Shown here piece by piece: positions 6,510 through 12,756 of a stretch of DNA of 12,756 nt. Made by a program: the position numbers and the translations under genes. The stretch lies in the NCBI GenBank assembly GCA_027005175.1, contig JALTMC010000642.1:1-12756 (forward strand). Direction: 5' to 3'. The notes under the pieces were generated by a model, which was given only the letters and a program-made list of their open reading frames with translations, ran no database searches and was not told the DNA's origin. The DNA is from Myxococcales bacterium (GTDB lineage Bacteria > Myxococcota_C > UBA6777). Every line of letters begins with the position of its first letter. Position 1 is the stretch's first letter.

Positions 6510-7238
6510 ATGAATATGTGTGGCAAGAGCATTCTTGTTGTGGGAGCAGAGGGGCCATTGGGTCAGGCCGTGGCAGTGTTGTTGAGTCAACTGGGTGCTT
6601 CCGTTGTGATTGCAGCAGCACAGCAGAAGGCTTTGACAGAGACCATGGGGTTACTTGTTGGGGAAGGACATCACGCGGTGGCATACCCTGCCGGGCAGGC
6701 TGATGAGATTCCGGCCTGGTTGCGTTCCTTGGCCGGAGAGATCGGTGTCCTGGATGGCGTTTGTTTTGCGGAGGAGGTCGAATCACCAAAAAGAAGAGTG
6801 ACTTCGGAATACGTTCCGTCGATTGCCTTTCGAGAGGTGATGCAACAGTCGATATATCCGGCGTTTGCTTTGGCAAAAGGTTTGCGTCATAAGAAGGTGC
6901 GAGCGGAGTCAAGTGGGCTTGTGTTTCTCTTGTCCTTGGAAGGGCTAGAGGGCTCCCAAGAGCAAGCATCCTTTGCTGCAAGTCAGGGAGCGATTCACTC
7001 GATGACAAAAGCGTTATCGTTGGAGCTGGCTCGGGAGAACATTCGCGTTAATGGTTTGGCTGTGGGTCCCATGTCCACAGGGGCTTCTGCAAAAGGGCTG
7101 GGCTTGTTGGGGCAGGGGTCACCACAGGATGTTGCACAAGCTGCTGCCTTTTTACTCGCAAACACGGGACGTTGGATCACAGGCACCACGATGGTTGTTG
7201 ACGGTGGGTTCACTCTTGCTTCAAAAGGTAGGACTTGA
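6510..7238 (+). CDS. Degenerate SDR paralogue lacking catalytic Tyr and Lys
   Basis: A 242-residue SDR-fold protein clearly paralogous to the gene before it (shared LLSQLGA near the N-terminus, AAFLLANTGRWITGTTMVVDGG near the end). The active site is not conserved. Aligned with YCASK it reads FAASQ, so Tyr becomes Phe155 and Lys becomes Gln159; only Ser142 remains. The glycine motif is GAEGPLGQ, with Pro at the middle Gly, the Arg pair used for NADPH is AAAQQ, and the NNAG-like motif is FAEE. It is therefore probably not an oxidoreductase. It may be a structural or regulatory partner of SDR1, or have a different activity. Purifying selection is suggested by the intact frame and kept core. ATG at 6510 (or 6516) fits the fold start; the open frame extends back to 6369 inside SDR1. 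No clear SD is present. Its TGA overlaps the next ATG as TGATG. Confidence 0.85.
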   Translation: MNMCGKSILVVGAEGPLGQAVAVLLSQLGASVVIAAAQQKALTETMGLLVGEGHHAVAYPAGQADEIPAWLRSLAGEIGVLDGVCFAEEVESPKRRVTSEYVPSIAFREVMQQSIYPAFALAKGLRHKKVRAESSGLVFLLSLEGLEGSQEQASFAASQGAIHSMTKALSLELARENIRVNGLAVGPMSTGASAKGLGLLGQGSPQDVAQAAAFLLANTGRWITGTTMVVDGGFTLASKGRT

Positions 7239-7882
7239 TGAAAAAGCTTTATATCATAGGGGCCGGTGGCTTTGGTCGAGAGGTCTTAAATTGGGCATTG
7301 CACTGCAAAGAACAGCAGTCGCCGGAGTGGGAGATCGCAGGATTTTTGGATGGTAACGTCAAAGCATTAAATGGTTTTGGGGTGAATGCCTCTGTGGTGG
7401 GAGATCCCAACTCTTTTGTGCCTTCCGAGGGCGACCTCTTGCTTTGTGCCGTGGGTCATCCTGCGACTCGATTGCGTTTGTGTACGATGCTGGAGGAGCG
7501 CGGTGGGAGCTTTGCTACACTTATTCATCCCACTGTTGTGATGGGCCTACATTGTCATATTGGAGAGGGCTCCATCCTGTGCCCAAACACGGTTGTTACG
7601 ACGAATGTAACAGTTGGTAAGCATGTCATTGTCAATGTTGGAGCTACACTTGGACATGATGTTGTTGTGGGAGATGGTTCTACCTTGAACTCTCATTGTG
7701 ATGTTACAGGTGGAGCGAGTTTGGGGAAAGGTGTGTTTCTTGGGTCACACGCGGTGATCTTGCCCCGAGCCAAAGTCGGTGACTTCGCTCGGGTGGGGGC
7801 AGGAAGTACCGTCCTGCGGCGTGCGGTTGCCAACACAACGGTTTTTGGCGTGCCAGCCAAACGTATTCCAAGAATAGAATAA
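7238..7882 (+). CDS. NeuD/PglD-like sugar O/N-acyltransferase
   Basis: A 214-residue acyltransferase of the NeuD/PglD family. An N-terminal nucleotide-sugar-binding Rossmann-like domain starts with KLYIIGAGGFGRE (3-15). A left-handed parallel beta-helix of hexapeptide repeats follows from about residue 95 (IHPTVVMG, IGEGSILCPNTVV, VGKHVIVNVGATLGHD, and so on), ending VFGVPAKRI. His140 in GATLGHDVVVGDG matches the catalytic His of PglD. Family members are trimeric and acylate amino or hydroxyl groups of nucleotide sugars using acyl-CoA, or acyl-ACP in some pathways. The operon suggests it transfers the ACP-bound acyl group made here, but the acceptor is unknown and no sugar-nucleotide gene is nearby. 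ATG at 7238 is preceded by AGGTAGG (7226-7232) and overlaps the SDR2 stop (TGATG), a sign of translational coupling. Confidence 0.87.
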   Translation: MKKLYIIGAGGFGREVLNWALHCKEQQSPEWEIAGFLDGNVKALNGFGVNASVVGDPNSFVPSEGDLLLCAVGHPATRLRLCTMLEERGGSFATLIHPTVVMGLHCHIGEGSILCPNTVVTTNVTVGKHVIVNVGATLGHDVVVGDGSTLNSHCDVTGGASLGKGVFLGSHAVILPRAKVGDFARVGAGSTVLRRAVANTTVFGVPAKRIPRIE

Positions 7883-7942
7883 GTCACGAGTTATGGGAGA
7901 CATAGGATCTCTCTGTCGTGGATTTTGACGGGAGGCTAGCCC

Positions 7943-8998
7943 ATGAAACGAGCGGCATTGCAGGGCATTTCGTATTATTTGCCTGACAAGATCGTATCCA
8001 ACAAGCATCTGGCTCAGGAGTTTCCCAAGTGGGATATCTCCAAGGTCGAGAAGAAGGTGGGCATTTCGGAACGTCGTGTGGCTGGGCCCGAGCAGTGTGC
8101 TTCCGATCTGGCTGTGCTGGCAGCAGAGAAGCTCTTTGCACAAGGTTTATGCTCGCCTGATGAGATTGACTTTGTATTGTTATGCACTCAGTCTTCAGAC
8201 TATAGGTTGCCTACCACAGCCTGCTTACTCCAACATCGATTGGGTATTCCGACCTCGGTCGGAGCACTCGATATCAACCTCGGTTGTTCCGGATATATCT
8301 ATGGTTTGAGCCTTGCAAAAGGATTGATTGAGAGCGGTCAAGCCTCCAATCTCTTGTTTCTTACTGCCGAAACATACAGCAAGTTTCTTCACCCCGGCGA
8401 TAAAAGTGTTCGTATCTTATTTGGCGATGCGGCAGCGGCTTCTATCATTCGCGCCATCGACACCGACTCGAACTCTCACCTGATCGGTCCTTTTTTGTTT
8501 GGAACCGATGGGAGTGGAGGAGCGAATCTCATCGTCCCTGCGGGGGGTTGCCGACAGCCACTCTCCGAGGAGACAGCTCTCGCGATAACGGATGACCAGG
8601 GGAATACACGAAGTCCTGAACACTTATCTATGGACGGCGCTGAGATCTTTGCATTTACGTTGCGTGTCGTCCCTGAAGTGATCAACGACTTCCTGAAAAA
8701 AACGTCGCTTGCGATGGATGATTTTGATCTGTTTGTCTTTCATCAAGCCAATCAGTACATGTTAAATCATCTTCGTCGGCGTTTGAAAATTCCGGAGGAT
8801 AAGTTCTGTTTGTCATTTCAATACAGTGGAAATACGGTCTCCTCTACCATCCCAATCGCACTTCAAGATGCTATTCGGAAGGGTCGTCTCAAGCCTGGAC
8901 AGAGAGTTATGCTTGTGGGATTTGGAGTGGGCTACTCCTGGGGGGTGACAATGATGGAAGTGACACCAAGACTCCTGTGGATGTCATCACAAGATTGA
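7943..8998 (+). CDS. 3-oxoacyl-ACP synthase III family protein (second copy)
   Basis: A 351-residue KAS III enzyme and paralogue of the gene at 4535-5623. Both share LDINLGCSGYIYGL, RERRVAG/SERRVAG, the long insertion before LSMxGAEVFAF/LSMDGAEIFAF, and GFGVGxSWG. The catalytic residues are intact: Cys115, His267 (VFHQAN) and Asn297 (YSGNTVSSTIP). The start is clear, with GGGAGG (7930-7935) 7 bases before ATG. It is the last gene of the operon, 60 bases after the acyltransferase gene, and ends 177 bases before the convergent ABC permease gene. Because both copies look active, they may use different primers, act in successive condensations, or one may act as an acyl transferring enzyme, as some KAS III homologues do. 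Sequence alone does not settle this. Confidence 0.9.
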   Translation: MKRAALQGISYYLPDKIVSNKHLAQEFPKWDISKVEKKVGISERRVAGPEQCASDLAVLAAEKLFAQGLCSPDEIDFVLLCTQSSDYRLPTTACLLQHRLGIPTSVGALDINLGCSGYIYGLSLAKGLIESGQASNLLFLTAETYSKFLHPGDKSVRILFGDAAAASIIRAIDTDSNSHLIGPFLFGTDGSGGANLIVPAGGCRQPLSEETALAITDDQGNTRSPEHLSMDGAEIFAFTLRVVPEVINDFLKKTSLAMDDFDLFVFHQANQYMLNHLRRRLKIPEDKFCLSFQYSGNTVSSTIPIALQDAIRKGRLKPGQRVMLVGFGVGYSWGVTMMEVTPRLLWMSSQD

Positions 8999-9003
8999 GA
9001 GCT

Positions 9004-9113
9004 TCCCCTTTCCTATCCACAGCGATGTGGACCCGGTGAAGCACGAAAGGCAGACTCCAAGAGATACATGGAGGAGTCTCCTTTCCTACCCATCACGATG
9101 CGGACCCGGCGGA
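9004..9113. repeat. Imperfect direct repeat between convergent genes
   Basis: TCCCCTTTCCTATCC...GATGTGGACCCGG (about 9004-9038) recurs at about 9077-9113 as TCTCCTTTCCTACCC...GATGCGGACCCGG, offset by 73 bases, with roughly four of five positions identical. The first copy contains a small perfect hairpin, TCCACA-GCGA-TGTGGA. Confidence 0.65.
9045..9085. terminator. Long hairpin between convergent genes, possible bidirectional terminator
   Basis: GAAAGG-C-AGACTCC (9045-9058) pairs with GGAGTCTCCTTTC (9073-9085), giving 13 base pairs with one bulged C and a 14-base loop. It lies between the end of the acyl operon and the end of the ABC operon, where a two-way terminator would be expected. There is no clear T-tract on either strand, so classical intrinsic termination is uncertain. 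Confidence 0.4.
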
Positions 9114-9175
9114 TCCGTGTCCATGTCCACTATTCCTATCGTGGAACGATGTTGGATGCTTGTCAAAATGATAGG

Positions 9176-10579
9176 TTAGGGCTGGGAGTCAAGAGCTTGT
9201 TTGGCAAATGTTTCTTGCCATCGGGAGCGGCAGAGCAGGAAGACGATCACGACTTGCACAAGCGGAGGGATAACTGCTTTGATGAGGCTGCCGTCAAAAG
9301 AGGGGAGGAGTACAAATAGGATCTCTTGACCTTTGGCGGCGATGACGAGTGAGGGTAACATTCCCCAAAATAGGACCAGATAAAGGGTCGCCATCATATC
9401 TGCGCGTTGTGGACGCATCGAGAAGCTGAGCAGTACGATCACGCCGATATCTCGAAGCAGGAACAATCCACAGGAGAGAAAGCCAAGTTTGGCTTTGGAT
9501 ACAATCATATCTCCTTTGGGGAGATGGAGTGGATAAAACAGTACAACAGCCAAGGCGAGAAATGTGATGATGAGGGTATAAACCCAAGCGGGTGTGATCT
9601 GTAGTAACTTTCCCCATCGTTGTGCACGAAAGGCGTGAAACCATCGTCGGAATACGACAGGGTCTTTGGGCTCTAGAAAAGTGACAGAGTAACTTAGCAA
9701 TGCACCGATTCCAAAGGATAGCAAAAACTTGCTGTAAAATGTGGCAGAGTGGATAAACTCTTGACGGATCGTGCCCGTGCTATGCTTGGGAATTAGGGTC
9801 TGTATATTGTTGAGAAATCCAGAGGCATAGGCCATCACAAACAGGACAAAGCCGATCCAGACCCATGGTGCATTTTGATACATCAGCTCTTTGCGCATAA
9901 CGCGGTAAGCACCGAGCAAGCCCCAAAGCACAAACACGTAGAGAGAGGCAAGGATAAATTGCCTCGTAGGAAAGACAAAGCTGTGCCAGTTGACGCTGCT
10001 ATTTGCCACAGTGCGAGATACGGAAAAGAAGGAATTACCGAGGCTGTAGGCGACAAGAAACAAGAGGCTTATTCGCACTAAGCCGATACGACGAACTTTG
10101 AGTTCGGAGCGTTTACGCAAGGTGAGCAGGGTCGCCAAAAAAGAAAAAGCCTGAACAAGGACGGCGATGCCCAGCATGAGCTGTGTGGTGTAGAGTATCT
10201 GAGACCAGCCTGCGGCCAGTGCGGTGACGAGGTAAGCGATCAGACAGAGAAGGCCACCGTACCAATGAAAAATCGTTGAGCCAAAGATCTTGCCCCACGA
10301 CATCTGCCAGGGATCCACCGATGACATGCGTTGAAATTCCCAAGTATTGCTGTTTACCTCCAGCACAAGAGCTTGTGATACTTGAAAGCTGCCCCACAGG
10401 ATGGTGAAGGCACCGAAGCCTGCGAGGGATACGATGGCTGCTGTCATATGGGCTCGATGGCCGCTGAGTGTGGTGTAGCAAAGCAAGAGGATCACAACGA
10501 GAAATACAGGGACAACCATCATGCGCTGAGGTGTCAACTCCAGCCATGTGTTTCGTTGAAATTCGGGATTTTGTATCAT
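9176..10579 (-). CDS. ABC-2-type transporter permease
   Basis: A 467-residue integral membrane protein with about twelve hydrophobic segments. The first are near residues 20-38 and 46-70; others near 105-125, 133-152, 166-184, 207-226, 238-255, 281-300, 331-350, 363-383, 394-410 and 435-450 (judged by eye). It lacks a signal peptide and starts with a short polar N-terminus. Its ATG overlaps the stop of the ATPase gene (ATGA), so the two are translationally coupled and form one exporter in the inner membrane. At about 12 segments it is roughly twice the common six-segment ABC-2 subunit, so one chain may supply both halves. The substrate is unknown. The gene converges on the acyl operon and shares no transcript with it, so a functional link is not supported. 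Confidence 0.78.
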   Translation of the reverse strand: MIQNPEFQRNTWLELTPQRMMVVPVFLVVILLLCYTTLSGHRAHMTAAIVSLAGFGAFTILWGSFQVSQALVLEVNSNTWEFQRMSSVDPWQMSWGKIFGSTIFHWYGGLLCLIAYLVTALAAGWSQILYTTQLMLGIAVLVQAFSFLATLLTLRKRSELKVRRIGLVRISLLFLVAYSLGNSFFSVSRTVANSSVNWHSFVFPTRQFILASLYVFVLWGLLGAYRVMRKELMYQNAPWVWIGFVLFVMAYASGFLNNIQTLIPKHSTGTIRQEFIHSATFYSKFLLSFGIGALLSYSVTFLEPKDPVVFRRWFHAFRAQRWGKLLQITPAWVYTLIITFLALAVVLFYPLHLPKGDMIVSKAKLGFLSCGLFLLRDIGVIVLLSFSMRPQRADMMATLYLVLFWGMLPSLVIAAKGQEILFVLLPSFDGSLIKAVIPPLVQVVIVFLLCRSRWQETFAKQALDSQP

Positions 10580-11499
10580 GGGTTTGCCCCCTCATTGCGT
10601 GTGCCTTCGAGGTACATGTCCTGAAGGTTTTGCACCACTTCACCAAACTCATAAATCGGATAACCCGCATCCAACAATCGCTTGAGTAGCTGATGTTGCT
10701 CGTGTCGATCTCCTGCAAAGCGAAAGCGAAGTGTCATCCCATCGGTGTGTAGATCGCTGATGGTGTCAAGGGCGGACAACGCTGCTGTCAAATGTTCGGG
10801 GGTTTCGCAACAACGAAGTTGAATTCTGCGCCTCTCCTCTTGCAGTTCTTTGATACCTTGGTGCTGCTCGATTCGCCCATCTCGGATCACTAACATGTGG
10901 GTGGAGTACTCCTCCAACTCTGCCAAAATATGAGACGAAACTACGAGGGTTATGCCTTCCGAGCGCAATTGGAGAAGCAGAGTGGACAGGTCAACTCGGG
11001 CTTCGGGGTCGAGGCCTGAAGCAGGCTCGTCCAATAAAAGGATCTTAGGATGGTGAATAATAGCTTGCCCAATCGCCAAACGCTGGCGCAATCCTCTCGA
11101 CAACTGGCCCGCTTTCATCTCCATTCGGTCGGCCAGTCCAAGTTGGATGGCGACTTCCTTAACACGTTGTTTAATATCACTTCGTGACACATTGTGTGAC
11201 AGACCTGCAAAGGTCAGACATTGCTGCACAGACAGCGTATCATACAGGCCAAACAAATCCTGAAGATATCCCAGATTCTCATGAACTTTGCGGGGCTCTT
11301 CTACCGTATCCATGCCGTGCAATAAGACACGTCCCGAGAAAGGTGGTTCCAGTGCCGCCATACATCGCAACAACGTTGTTTTTCCCGCACCATTCGGACC
11401 TACGAGTGCTGTGATGCTCCCCTCTTCAATGGCAAAAGAGACATCGTGCAAAGCGCGCTTGGTCGGGTACTCATAAACCAAATGCTCTACTGTGATCAA
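10576..11499 (-). CDS. ABC transporter ATP-binding protein
   Basis: A 307-residue ABC ATPase that powers the adjacent permease from the cytoplasmic face. All motifs are present: Walker A GPNGAGKTT (34-42), Q-loop Gln80 (YLQD), signature LSRGL (133-137; Arg replaces the usual second Gly-side Gly/Gln context), Walker B ILLLDE (153-158), D-loop SGLD (161-164) and switch His190 (SSHIL). After residue 210 an additional C-terminal domain ends in LQDMYLEGT, comparable to the C-terminal region of many ABC-2 exporter ATPases. The start is TTG (11499-11497), backed by AGGAGGG 9 bases upstream on the minus strand; no ATG is available before the Walker A region. Overlap with the permease start is ATGA. 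Substrate unknown. Confidence 0.92.
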   Translation of the reverse strand: MITVEHLVYEYPTKRALHDVSFAIEEGSITALVGPNGAGKTTLLRCMAALEPPFSGRVLLHGMDTVEEPRKVHENLGYLQDLFGLYDTLSVQQCLTFAGLSHNVSRSDIKQRVKEVAIQLGLADRMEMKAGQLSRGLRQRLAIGQAIIHHPKILLLDEPASGLDPEARVDLSTLLLQLRSEGITLVVSSHILAELEEYSTHMLVIRDGRIEQHQGIKELQEERRRIQLRCCETPEHLTAALSALDTISDLHTDGMTLRFRFAGDRHEQHQLLKRLLDAGYPIYEFGEVVQNLQDMYLEGTRNEGANP

Positions 11500-12033
11500 A
11501 AGACTTGCCCTCCTTTTTTTGGCTGTTGAACTGTGTTGGACATACCATTAAAAGAAAACATAAGGAAATTGGACTGGGAAATTATTAAAACGGGGTCCCA
11601 ACAGTGTGTGAGTCAACCCATTTCAATAGATTGATCTTGTTATGTAAAAAAATTACAGGTTCGCCCCTACCCAACGCAACCACCAGGAGAGCATACATCG
11701 TGCGATCGTAGAAACATGTAGGGGCAGACCGATGTGTCTGCCTATCCAACAACACACATCAGGAGAACACACATCGTGCGATCGTAGAAACATGTAGGGG
11801 CAGACCGATGTGTCTGCCTATCCAACAACACACATCGGGAGAACACACATCGTGCGATCGTAAAAACATGTAGGGGCAGACCGATGTGTCTGCTACCGCC
11901 CTTTGCGTCGGAGTCGATTCTGAGGTATACGTTTGCCTTCGGAAACACGGTAGATGTGTTGACTTGAGACGCAGCTTGGAACTTGTGCGAGTGGAGCACC
12001 GCCCGGCCCTGTTAGAACTTGGAATTCTTAAAC
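11500..12033. other. Gene-free spacer before sbcD
   Basis: A 534-base spacer between the divergent ABC operon and sbcD. From 11500 to about 11657 it is AT-rich and should hold the ABC operon promoter; a TTGACT on the minus strand (rev. of 11615-11620 area) has no well-spaced -10. From 11658 to 11895 it is filled by the 76-bp tandem hairpin repeats. From 11896 to 12033 it should hold the sbcD promoter, but I see no convincing promoter hexamers. Open frames across the repeats are repeat-encoded and show no protein-like features. Confidence 0.7.
11658..11895. repeat. 76-bp tandem repeat with GTAGGGGC-type hairpins
   Basis: Three copies of GTAGGGGCAGAC-CGATGT-GTCTGC start at 11718, 11794 and 11870, exactly 76 bases apart. 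They are separated by near-identical AACACACATC(A/G)GGAGAACACACATCGTGCGATCGTA(G/A)AAACAT-type linkers; a more diverged linker begins at about 11671. The inverted arms GCAGAC/GTCTGC form the core stem, and ACACATCG (11769-11776) can alternatively pair with CGATGTGT (11806-11813). At the left edge GGTTCGCCCCTAC (11658-11670) is an inverted relative of GTAGGGGCAGACC (11 of 13 positions when complemented). Linkers are not unique, so this is not a CRISPR array. It looks like an amplified REP/MITE-like palindromic element. Confidence 0.88.
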
Positions 12034-12756
12034 ATGCGAATATTACATACATCGGACTGGCATCTGGGTGTGAGCTTGGAGCAGGCTTCTCGTGAAGAAG
12101 AGCACAAACTCTTCCTGGACTGGTTGTTTGACTTATTGGTGGAGCGTGAGGTTGATGTGTTGTTGCACGGTGGGGATGTTTTTCACACTGCTCAACCTGC
12201 TGCACGCAGTCTGCGTTTGTATTATCAGTTTTTGGCACGATGTGCTTTGGAGACCAAGCTTCAGCAGATCGTGGTTGTGGGTGGTAATCATGATTCAGCG
12301 TCGCGGCTGGATGCGCCACGTGATGCTTTGGAGATGTTGCGAGTTTATGTTGTGGGGGGGATGGCGGATGAGAACATGGGGTGGGAGCACTATCTTTGTC
12401 CTATTTACGACAAAGACGGTGATGTTGGGCTGGTGATTGCAGCGATGCCATACATTCATGAATCACACTTGGGAGTGCGTACGACGGGTCGTCGCCCTGA
12501 TGAAATAAGCAAAGATTTAAACGAACGATTCACCATCTTGTATTCCAGTATGGCGGATAGGGTAGAACGCCGTTACCCTGGTGTGCCTATCGTAACGACT
12601 GGGCATCTGACCTGTTATTCAAAAGAGCACTACAAGCCCAAAGAAGAGGAAGGTGCTTACCATACTCCTCTTCATCTGATTGAAGTGTTGGGGGGGATCT
12701 CTCCCAGGATCTTTGATGAGAGATTTTGTTATGTGGGGCTGGGTCATATCCATGAA
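12034..12756 (+). CDS. sbcD: Exonuclease subunit SbcD, 3'-truncated by the window
   Basis: N-terminal 241 codons of SbcD, the Mre11-family nuclease of the SbcCD complex that cleaves hairpin and protein-blocked DNA ends. The start MRILHTSDWHLG is the canonical SbcD N-terminus. Metal and catalytic residues of the phosphoesterase are all present: Asp8 and His10 (SDWH), Asp48 (GGDVFH), Asn85-His86-Asp87 (GGNHDS), His191 (TTGHLT), and His238/His240 (GHIHE) at the very edge. No stop occurs before the window ends, so the capping part and C-terminus are outside, and sbcC is expected downstream. The ATG at 12034 has no strong Shine-Dalgarno sequence. The gene directly follows a cluster of hairpin repeats, DNA of the sort SbcCD acts on, which may be coincidence. 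Confidence 0.93.
   Translation, partial: MRILHTSDWHLGVSLEQASREEEHKLFLDWLFDLLVEREVDVLLHGGDVFHTAQPAARSLRLYYQFLARCALETKLQQIVVVGGNHDSASRLDAPRDALEMLRVYVVGGMADENMGWEHYLCPIYDKDGDVGLVIAAMPYIHESHLGVRTTGRRPDEISKDLNERFTILYSSMADRVERRYPGVPIVTTGHLTCYSKEHYKPKEEEGAYHTPLHLIEVLGGISPRIFDERFCYVGLGHIHE

Noticed and set aside
6472-7008. 178-residue antisense open frame over SDR2
   Set aside because: Proline- and serine-rich shadow translation of a well-supported gene, with no domain signature or ribosome-binding site.
10113-10718. 201-residue open frame across the ATPase-permease junction
   Set aside because: Same strand but another frame of two clear genes; the Cys/His/Arg-rich composition is typical of a shifted reading of coding DNA.
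9176-11499. ABC exporter as part of the acyl operon
   Set aside because: It is on the opposite strand, separated by a structured spacer and has its own upstream region; no sequence feature links it to the acyl pathway.
11718-11895. CRISPR-like spacing of repeats
   Set aside because: The period is 76 bases, the intervening sequence is nearly identical in every unit, the repeat is a long palindrome and only three units exist. No cas gene is present.
11940-12033. Sigma-70 or sigma-54 promoter for sbcD
   Set aside because: TTGACT is present near 11959 but no -10 hexamer lies at 16-18 bases, and GG/GC pairs do not have the 10-base sigma-54 spacing.
11759-12319. 186-residue minus-strand open frame
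   Set aside because: It runs over the tandem repeats and antisense to the start of sbcD. Its protein is repetitive with no family features.

Overview
The window is a stretch of Gram-negative chromosome of roughly balanced base composition with eleven recognisable genes. A PilY1-type pilus tip protein, SbcD, an ABC-2 exporter and an acyl-modification operon fit a deltaproteobacterial or myxobacterial-like organism. That placement is an inference with low confidence; no rRNA or other taxonomic marker is present.

Layout. (1) 2-2290 (+): C-terminal part of a PilY1/PilC-like protein, open at the left edge. (2) 2387-2842 (-): a small two-CBS-domain protein converging on it; an imperfect tandem duplication covers both gene ends. 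(3) 3070-8998 (+): an apparently self-contained seven-gene operon: malonyl-CoA:ACP transacylase (FabD), a specialised acyl carrier protein, a KAS III (FabH-like) synthase, a FabG-like SDR, a second SDR that has lost its catalytic Tyr and Lys, a NeuD/PglD-like left-handed beta-helix acyltransferase, and a second KAS III. (4) 9176-11499 (-): a two-gene ABC-2 transporter, with ATPase and permease overlapping by 4 bases. (5) 11500-12033: a gene-free spacer with a 76-bp tandem hairpin repeat. (6) 12034-12756 (+): the N-terminal 241 codons of SbcD, cut by the right edge.

How the genes may work together. The central operon holds what is needed to load malonyl on a dedicated ACP (FabD), condense it once with an acyl-CoA (either KAS III), reduce the 3-keto group (SDR1) and hand the acyl group to an acceptor (the NeuD-like enzyme). 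No elongating KAS I/II, dehydratase or enoyl reductase is present, so a short 3-hydroxyacyl group is the simplest predicted product. Comparable gene sets are known from flagellin-glycan and O-antigen loci, where unusual acyl groups are put on amino sugars. Here no glycosyltransferase or sugar-nucleotide gene lies beside the operon.

The most interesting points are the degenerate SDR paralogue next to an intact one, the paired KAS III genes, mini-ORFs whose stop codons overlap the starts of four operon genes, the missing calcium loop in the PilY1-like protein, and repeated local duplications in intergenic DNA.
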